From Sulfurimonadaceae bacterium (GTDB lineage Bacteria > Campylobacterota > Campylobacteria > Campylobacterales > Sulfurimonadaceae): a stretch of 10,612 nucleotides of DNA. Location: the NCBI GenBank assembly GCA_028685945.1, contig JAQUCZ010000018.1:1-10612 (forward strand), given 5' to 3'. The position numbers and the translations under genes were made by a program. The notes under the pieces are model-generated. The model was not told the DNA's origin. It did no database searches and saw only the letters and a list, made by a program, of their open reading frames with translations. Shown piece by piece: positions 7,169 through 10,612 of this stretch (the first letter of the stretch is position 1; the number at the start of each line of letters is the position of its first letter).

Positions 7169-8588
7169 TTTACATAAACTTCAAGAGTATGAAAAAGCGA
7201 TCGAGAGTAATTTTTTGATATCCAAAACGGATATTCACGGGTTAATCACATATGTGAACAAGAACTTTTGTGATTCGTTAGGCTACATGCCAAGGGAGCT
7301 TCTCGGACAAAACTATGCGTTTTTACTCCACAAAGATGCCCAAAAAGAGGAGCTTACCCCTCTGCATGCGGCACTCGATGCCAAACAAACCTACAAAAAA
7401 CTTTTCAAATTCCAAACCAAAAATAAAACGACTATCTACCACAATACGGTTCTCATCCCCATCCCCAACGAAAAAAAGAAGATCGTGGAATTTTTGGCTA
7501 TCGGGTACGACGCAACCATAGAGATCCAAATGATGCAAGCCCTCAACAAAACGATGCAATCGCTCCTGCATAAAGAGCAGCTTTTGATGCACCAGTCAAA
7601 ACTCAGCCACATGTCGGAGATGATCGGCATGATCGCCCACCAATGGCGCCAACCCCTCGCCGCCATATCCGCCACGACGATCGATCTTGATATCAAACTT
7701 GCCCTAAACAACTTCGACGAGGAACATTTTTCCAAAAAATTTAAAAATATCACCGATTACACCGAGTTTCTCTCTAAAACTATCGACGATTTCAAAAATT
7801 TCTTCGCCGTCGATGCCAACGAAGAGGTGACCACGTTTGAAAAAATCGTCCGATCGGTACTGAGCCTTATGGACGTTTCGCTGCGCAACAGAATGATCGG
7901 GCTTTCGCTCGATCTCGAACATGCCAAGCCGATCAAAGTGTTTAGTGCAGAGGTGCAGCAGATCGTTTTGGGTGCTTTAAAAACATTCGAAGAGGAGCTC
8001 ACTCTTCATAAAACAAAAAATCCTCTTATCACCCTTCTTGCATATTCCGAAGGTTCGAACGAATATTTGGAAATAGTTGCAAAAGAAGAACTCAAACAAC
8101 TCAAAGAGATCGCCTCCAAGCTACGGGTTTTGTACGTAGAGGACAACCCCCATACGCGCGAAGCGACGGTAGGGCTTTTTCAAAATTTTTTCGAGACGCT
8201 TTTTATCGCTTCCGACGGTGAAGAGGCGCTGGAGATGTTTCAAACGAAAAAGGTGGATCTCATATTTACCGATATCTGCATCCCATGCCTTAACGGCATC
8301 GAGCTTATCAAACGCATACGCGAAGAGGACGGTGCAATTCCCATCGTAGTTCTCTCGGCGTACAACGACAGCAAGTATCTCGTCGAAGCGATCAGCCTCA
8401 ACGTAGACGGCTACATCATCAAACCGATCAACCTCACGAAGTTTTTGGCAATACTCAAAAAAACGGTACTCAAATACCGCCTTGCCAAACAAGAACAAGA
8501 GACCTCGCTTCTCTACAAACGCCTAGGGGAATCGACCAAATTCGCTTCGGCGATCCAACATTCGCTGATTCCGCCCGCGCCGTCTTGA
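7161..8588 (+). CDS. Hybrid PAS-histidine kinase-receiver protein with defective ATPase and phosphatase stub
   Basis: 475 residues as read. Domains: PAS (about 12-120), dimerisation/phosphoacceptor helices with His160 in A-H-Q-W-R-Q-P-L, a partial HATPase (about 255-306), a receiver (about 321-438), then a helical linker and the first residues of a SpoIIE/PP2C domain (F-A-S-A-I-Q-H-S-L-I-P, 461-471). The receiver is complete: E327/D328, Asp371 in F-T-D-I, Ser399, Lys421 in I-K-P-I. The ATPase is not: the N-box position reads G-A-L-K-T-F-E where N-L-(I/L)-K-N-A-E is usual, and after Y-L-E-I-V the D-box, G-boxes and ATP lid are absent before the receiver begins. It should not autophosphorylate but could still pass phosphate between His160 and Asp371. 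GAGG (7151-7154) precedes the ATG. The stop TGA overlaps the ATG of the next frame. Confidence 0.85.
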   Translation: MSNLHKLQEYEKAIESNFLISKTDIHGLITYVNKNFCDSLGYMPRELLGQNYAFLLHKDAQKEELTPLHAALDAKQTYKKLFKFQTKNKTTIYHNTVLIPIPNEKKKIVEFLAIGYDATIEIQMMQALNKTMQSLLHKEQLLMHQSKLSHMSEMIGMIAHQWRQPLAAISATTIDLDIKLALNNFDEEHFSKKFKNITDYTEFLSKTIDDFKNFFAVDANEEVTTFEKIVRSVLSLMDVSLRNRMIGLSLDLEHAKPIKVFSAEVQQIVLGALKTFEEELTLHKTKNPLITLLAYSEGSNEYLEIVAKEELKQLKEIASKLRVLYVEDNPHTREATVGLFQNFFETLFIASDGEEALEMFQTKKVDLIFTDICIPCLNGIELIKRIREEDGAIPIVVLSAYNDSKYLVEAISLNVDGYIIKPINLTKFLAILKKTVLKYRLAKQEQETSLLYKRLGESTKFASAIQHSLIPPAPS

Positions 8589-9193
8589 TGGTGATCGACT
8601 GTACGGGGCACGGCGTACACGGCGCATTTTTAACAATGCTTTGCGAGGTGATTTACCGCCAAATCGTGGGGAAAATATCAAGCAGAAACTTTGACGAACT
8701 CGAACCCTCCGATATCCTCAACGAATTTAACCGCGCCCTTATAGAGGTGTTTTATGCGCGCAGCTCGAATGCCATAGAGGGCAAAGGGTTCGATGCGAAG
8801 GTTTTACTGCTCTGCAAAAAGGAGGAGACGATCAAATTCAGCGGTGCGAAAAATCCTCTCTTTTTCTTAAAAAACGGCACACTCCATAAAATAGAGGAGG
8901 ATAACTGCTCCGTAGGCTACAACGTCGAAAAAGATTTCAAATTCTCTTCAAAAAGCATAAAAATGACGAAAAATATCAAAATCTACCTAGCGACGGACGG
9001 TTTTTGGGATCAGCTAGACGGTACGAAAAAACTCCCTTTCGGGAAAAAAAGGTTTACAAAAATGATCCAAGAACACCATGGCATGTCGATGGATGCACAA
9101 AGACAAATCTATCTCGACACGCTCAAACACTACCAAGAAAAAAGCGGCATCACAAGGGTCGATGACGTAACCTTTGTAGGGATAACACTTTAG
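8588..9193 (+). CDS. SpoIIE/PP2C serine phosphatase domain, N-terminally incomplete (SiaA-like)
   Basis: C-terminal bulk of a PPM-type Ser/Thr phosphatase, the domain that in SiaA dephosphorylates SiaC. From the ATG at 8588 (overlapping the previous stop as TGATG) it is 201 residues. Seen are D-C-T-G-H-G-V-H-G-A-F (4-14, metal Asp4), F-S-G-A-K-N-P-L-F-F (84-93), A-T-D-G-F-W-D-Q (135-142) and V-D-D-V-T-F-V (191-197). Missing is the segment normally between the I-Q-H-S-L-I-P helix, which ends the preceding frame, and this point; it carries the V-G-G-D motif with the first metal-binding Asp, about 30-35 residues. The two reading frames are therefore pieces of one receiver-PP2C protein separated by a deletion with a frame change. 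Termination-reinitiation could still make this piece, but phosphatase activity is doubtful. Confidence 0.82.
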   Translation: MVIDCTGHGVHGAFLTMLCEVIYRQIVGKISSRNFDELEPSDILNEFNRALIEVFYARSSNAIEGKGFDAKVLLLCKKEETIKFSGAKNPLFFLKNGTLHKIEEDNCSVGYNVEKDFKFSSKSIKMTKNIKIYLATDGFWDQLDGTKKLPFGKKRFTKMIQEHHGMSMDAQRQIYLDTLKHYQEKSGITRVDDVTFVGITL

Positions 9194-9203
9194 AGGAGCG
9201 CCT

Positions 9204-9743
9204 GTGCATACACAAAAAATCATCAAAACCATAGACGAATCCAAAATCTTGTTTATCTACAACGGTCTGCTTTACCAAGAGATGCTCGTAGCCGTAGCCT
9301 CTAAAGCAAAAAAAGAGTTGCTTTTACGCGAAACAAACGCTCAAAAGGTCAATAAAATTTACGAAAGCCTCATAGAGATGCTCCACAACGTCATCAGCTA
9401 CTCCAAACAAAAGCATGAAATCTCTTCGGGCAAATTTGAAAGCAAAGGGAGCTGTATCATCGTAAAAAGCGACCTCAACGACGGGTACGGCGTCGTGTGC
9501 GTCAATACCATAGAACCGGCAAACGAAGGGGAGATCAAAAGAAGGATAGACACGATCAATGCACTCAACACCTCGCAGCGCAAAGAGTTTTTAAAAGAGC
9601 AGCTCAAAAAAATTGCTTCACCCGATACGCGCGGAGCGGGATTGGGCTTTTTTGAGATATCAAGAAGAAGCCATTTCCCTCTACGCTACGATTTTTTCAC
9701 TCTTGAAAAAGAGAGATATTTTGCCATAGAAGCAATCATTTAA
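9204..9743 (+). CDS. siaB: SiaB-family protein kinase (DUF6272)
   Basis: By family, SiaB is a GHKL-fold kinase that phosphorylates SiaC and so antagonises the SiaA phosphatase in a partner switch resembling anti-sigma/anti-anti-sigma systems. The 179-residue product shows an N-box helix (I-Y-E-S-L-I-E-M-L-H-N, Asn62 and Glu58) and a glycine-rich ATP loop (R-G-A-G-L-G-F-F-E-I-S-R-R-S, 143-156). Between them is the N-N-like linker with T-I-E-P-A-N. No membrane segment is present. The start is GTG at 9204, supported by AGGAG at 9194-9198 with five bases of spacing; that Shine-Dalgarno overlaps the end of the phosphatase gene. Only 10 bases separate the genes, so they are co-transcribed. The sequence is full length and undamaged, unlike the genes around it. 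The family assignment is by recognition and context. Confidence 0.82.
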   Translation: MHTQKIIKTIDESKILFIYNGLLYQEMLVAVASKAKKELLLRETNAQKVNKIYESLIEMLHNVISYSKQKHEISSGKFESKGSCIIVKSDLNDGYGVVCVNTIEPANEGEIKRRIDTINALNTSQRKEFLKEQLKKIASPDTRGAGLGFFEISRRSHFPLRYDFFTLEKERYFAIEAII

Positions 9744-9754
9744 AAGGATACGCC

Positions 9755-10135
9755 ATGAAAGCACTTACACTCCAACCTACCGAATACACGCCACAAATCA
9801 TCCTCGATCCTATCAACTACCGTTTCGTATTTACGGGGGAATCCTACCCCGAAAACACCTTTGAGTTTTACGAGCCTATCCTCGAGTGGTTCCGAGATTT
9901 TTTGAGTCAAAAAAAAGATATGATCCTCGAGATGGAACTCACCTACCTCAACTCAAGCAGTCTCAAATCGTTTTACGATATTTTCGAATTTCTAAACGCA
10001 CATGCCAAAGAATTCAACTCCCGCATCATCATCCAATGGATCTACGACGAAGAAAACGACATCGCCCTAGAGACGGGGCAAAATATGGATGAGGATTTTG
10101 AACATCTCACTTTTGAGTATCTTCAAAAGGAGTAA
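9755..10135 (+). CDS. siaC: SiaC-family regulatory phosphoprotein (DUF1987)
   Basis: By family, a small STAS-like switch protein: the unphosphorylated form binds and activates a diguanylate cyclase (SiaD in Pseudomonas aeruginosa), and phosphorylation by SiaB blocks this. The 126-residue product has the family landmarks T-G-E-S-Y-P-E-N (27-34), F-Y-E-P-I (38-42), L-T-Y-L-N-S-S-S (62-69) and I-I-I-Q-W-I-Y-D (91-98). The phosphosite is expected in the Y-L-N-(S/T)-(S/T)-(S/T) segment; from memory it is Thr68 in P. aeruginosa. Here that segment carries Ser67-Ser69 and no Thr. AAGGA (9744-9748) lies six bases before the ATG and 11 bases separate it from siaB. No GGDEF-domain gene is in the window, so the cyclase partner must be elsewhere or different. 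Confidence 0.87.
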   Translation: MKALTLQPTEYTPQIILDPINYRFVFTGESYPENTFEFYEPILEWFRDFLSQKKDMILEMELTYLNSSSLKSFYDIFEFLNAHAKEFNSRIIIQWIYDEENDIALETGQNMDEDFEHLTFEYLQKE

Positions 10136-10138
10136 GCG

Positions 10139-10612
10139 ATGAGCCAAGCAAGAATCGATGAGCTTACCAAGGAGGTCTACAAACTCCAAAAACAGCTCGC
10201 ACGCATCATTGAACACAGCGATAAGCAAAGTGAGCGCCTTTTTATGATGCATAAAGAGCTTTATTCGTACAAAAACCATCTCCAAAAAAAGGTGCAGGAG
10301 GAGTTTGCCAAGGCAAGATAGAAAGAGAAGATGCTTTTTGAGCAATCCAAACTCGCTGCTATGGGAGAGATGATCAATGCTATCGCCCACCAGTGGAAAC
10401 AGCCCGTATCAATCTTAAAAATGCAGATAGAGATGCTCGGCTACGATTTTGAATTTGACGAATTTGGCAAAAGCGATATCGAGACTTTTCAACACAACGC
10501 CAATACCCAGATTGCCCACATGCTCAACACCCTTGATGAATTTCGAAGTTTTTTTAAAACAAACAAAGACCAAAAAGAGTTCGACGTAAAAAAAACGATC
10601 GAGAGCGTTTTG
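10139..10612 (+). pseudogene. Sensor histidine kinase with an in-frame TAG, 3' end beyond window
   Basis: The ATG at 10139 has AAGGAG (10127-10132) six bases upstream, three bases after the siaC stop. It encodes 60 mostly coiled-coil residues (I-D-E-L-T-K-E-V-Y-K-L-Q-K-Q-L), then TAG at 10319-10321. The same frame continues without interruption as K-E-K-M-L-F-E-Q-S-K-L-A-A-M-G-E-M-I and the phosphoacceptor motif I-A-H-Q-W-K-Q-P (His84 if read through), remaining open to the window end. A single G-to-T change at a GAG codon would explain it, since A-K-A-R-E-K-E-K would be the natural coiled coil. The ATPase domain should follow off the edge. There is no transmembrane segment, so this is a soluble kinase, plausibly the phosphate source for the hybrid protein. 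Read-through, suppression or reinitiation at 10331 could retain function. Confidence 0.8.
10331..10612 (+). CDS. Possible separately started kinase core after the TAG
   Basis: ATG at 10331 lies nine bases after the TAG and is preceded by the purine-rich AAAGAGAAG, which is close to the ATG and a poor Shine-Dalgarno match. A ribosome ending at the TAG could restart here and make the phosphoacceptor domain (His at codon 20 from this start) plus the ATPase domain beyond the edge. This is an alternative reading of the interrupted gene, not an additional gene. Confidence 0.35.
   Translation, partial: MLFEQSKLAAMGEMINAIAHQWKQPVSILKMQIEMLGYDFEFDEFGKSDIETFQHNANTQIAHMLNTLDEFRSFFKTNKDQKEFDVKKTIESVL

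Noticed and set aside
1..10612. CRISPR array, tRNA/rRNA genes, insertion sequence or integrase that could explain the lesions
   Set aside because: I saw no regularly spaced repeats, RNA gene folds, transposase motifs or terminal inverted repeats near any junction.

Overview
The window reads as chromosomal DNA of a free-living member of the Campylobacterota (former Epsilonproteobacteria), most like the Sulfurimonas/Sulfuricurvum group. The basis is protein character: the very short RecO, sensor kinases whose phosphorylation site reads H-Q-W-(R/K)-Q-P, the EAL tail with its A-E-F-I-H-S-K-E-V signature, and moderately A/T-rich, tightly packed genes. Genus is an inference; there is no rRNA or other marker here.

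Left part (1-5365), ordinary housekeeping genes that look intact. gltB (glutamate synthase large subunit, minus strand) runs off the left edge. A 250-base A/T-rich divergent intergenic region follows, with a palindromic -10 element and two inverted repeats. Then come recO (plus), an unrecognised 145-residue protein (minus), and zupT, a ZIP-family metal transporter (plus).

Right part (5362-10612), a signalling cluster. On the minus strand is a receiver-PAS response regulator. On the plus strand is a tightly packed run: the C-terminal half of an EAL (c-di-GMP phosphodiesterase) domain; a PAS-histidine kinase-receiver protein ending in the first residues of a SpoIIE/PP2C phosphatase; the rest of that phosphatase in another frame; a SiaB-like kinase; a SiaC-like (DUF1987) phosphoprotein; and a further sensor kinase cut by an in-frame stop and by the window edge. 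The phosphatase/SiaB/SiaC trio is the core of the SiaABC(D) partner-switching pathway, in which SiaB phosphorylates SiaC, the SiaA phosphatase dephosphorylates it, and SiaC controls c-di-GMP synthesis. Here the phosphatase is joined to a receiver and a two-component kinase, which would couple a phosphorelay to the switch.

The most striking point is damage confined to the signalling half. I count five lesions in about 5 kb: a one-base frameshift at 5482-5486 in the response regulator; loss of the N-terminal half of the EAL domain near 6709; an ATPase domain lacking both N-box asparagines and its C-terminal half near residue 306 of the hybrid kinase; loss of the first metal-binding segment of the phosphatase, with a frame change, near 8580; and a TAG in the last kinase at 10319. 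SiaB and SiaC are undamaged. Either this is a signalling locus in decay or being remodelled, or part of the pattern is assembly or sequencing error. Read mapping would separate these.
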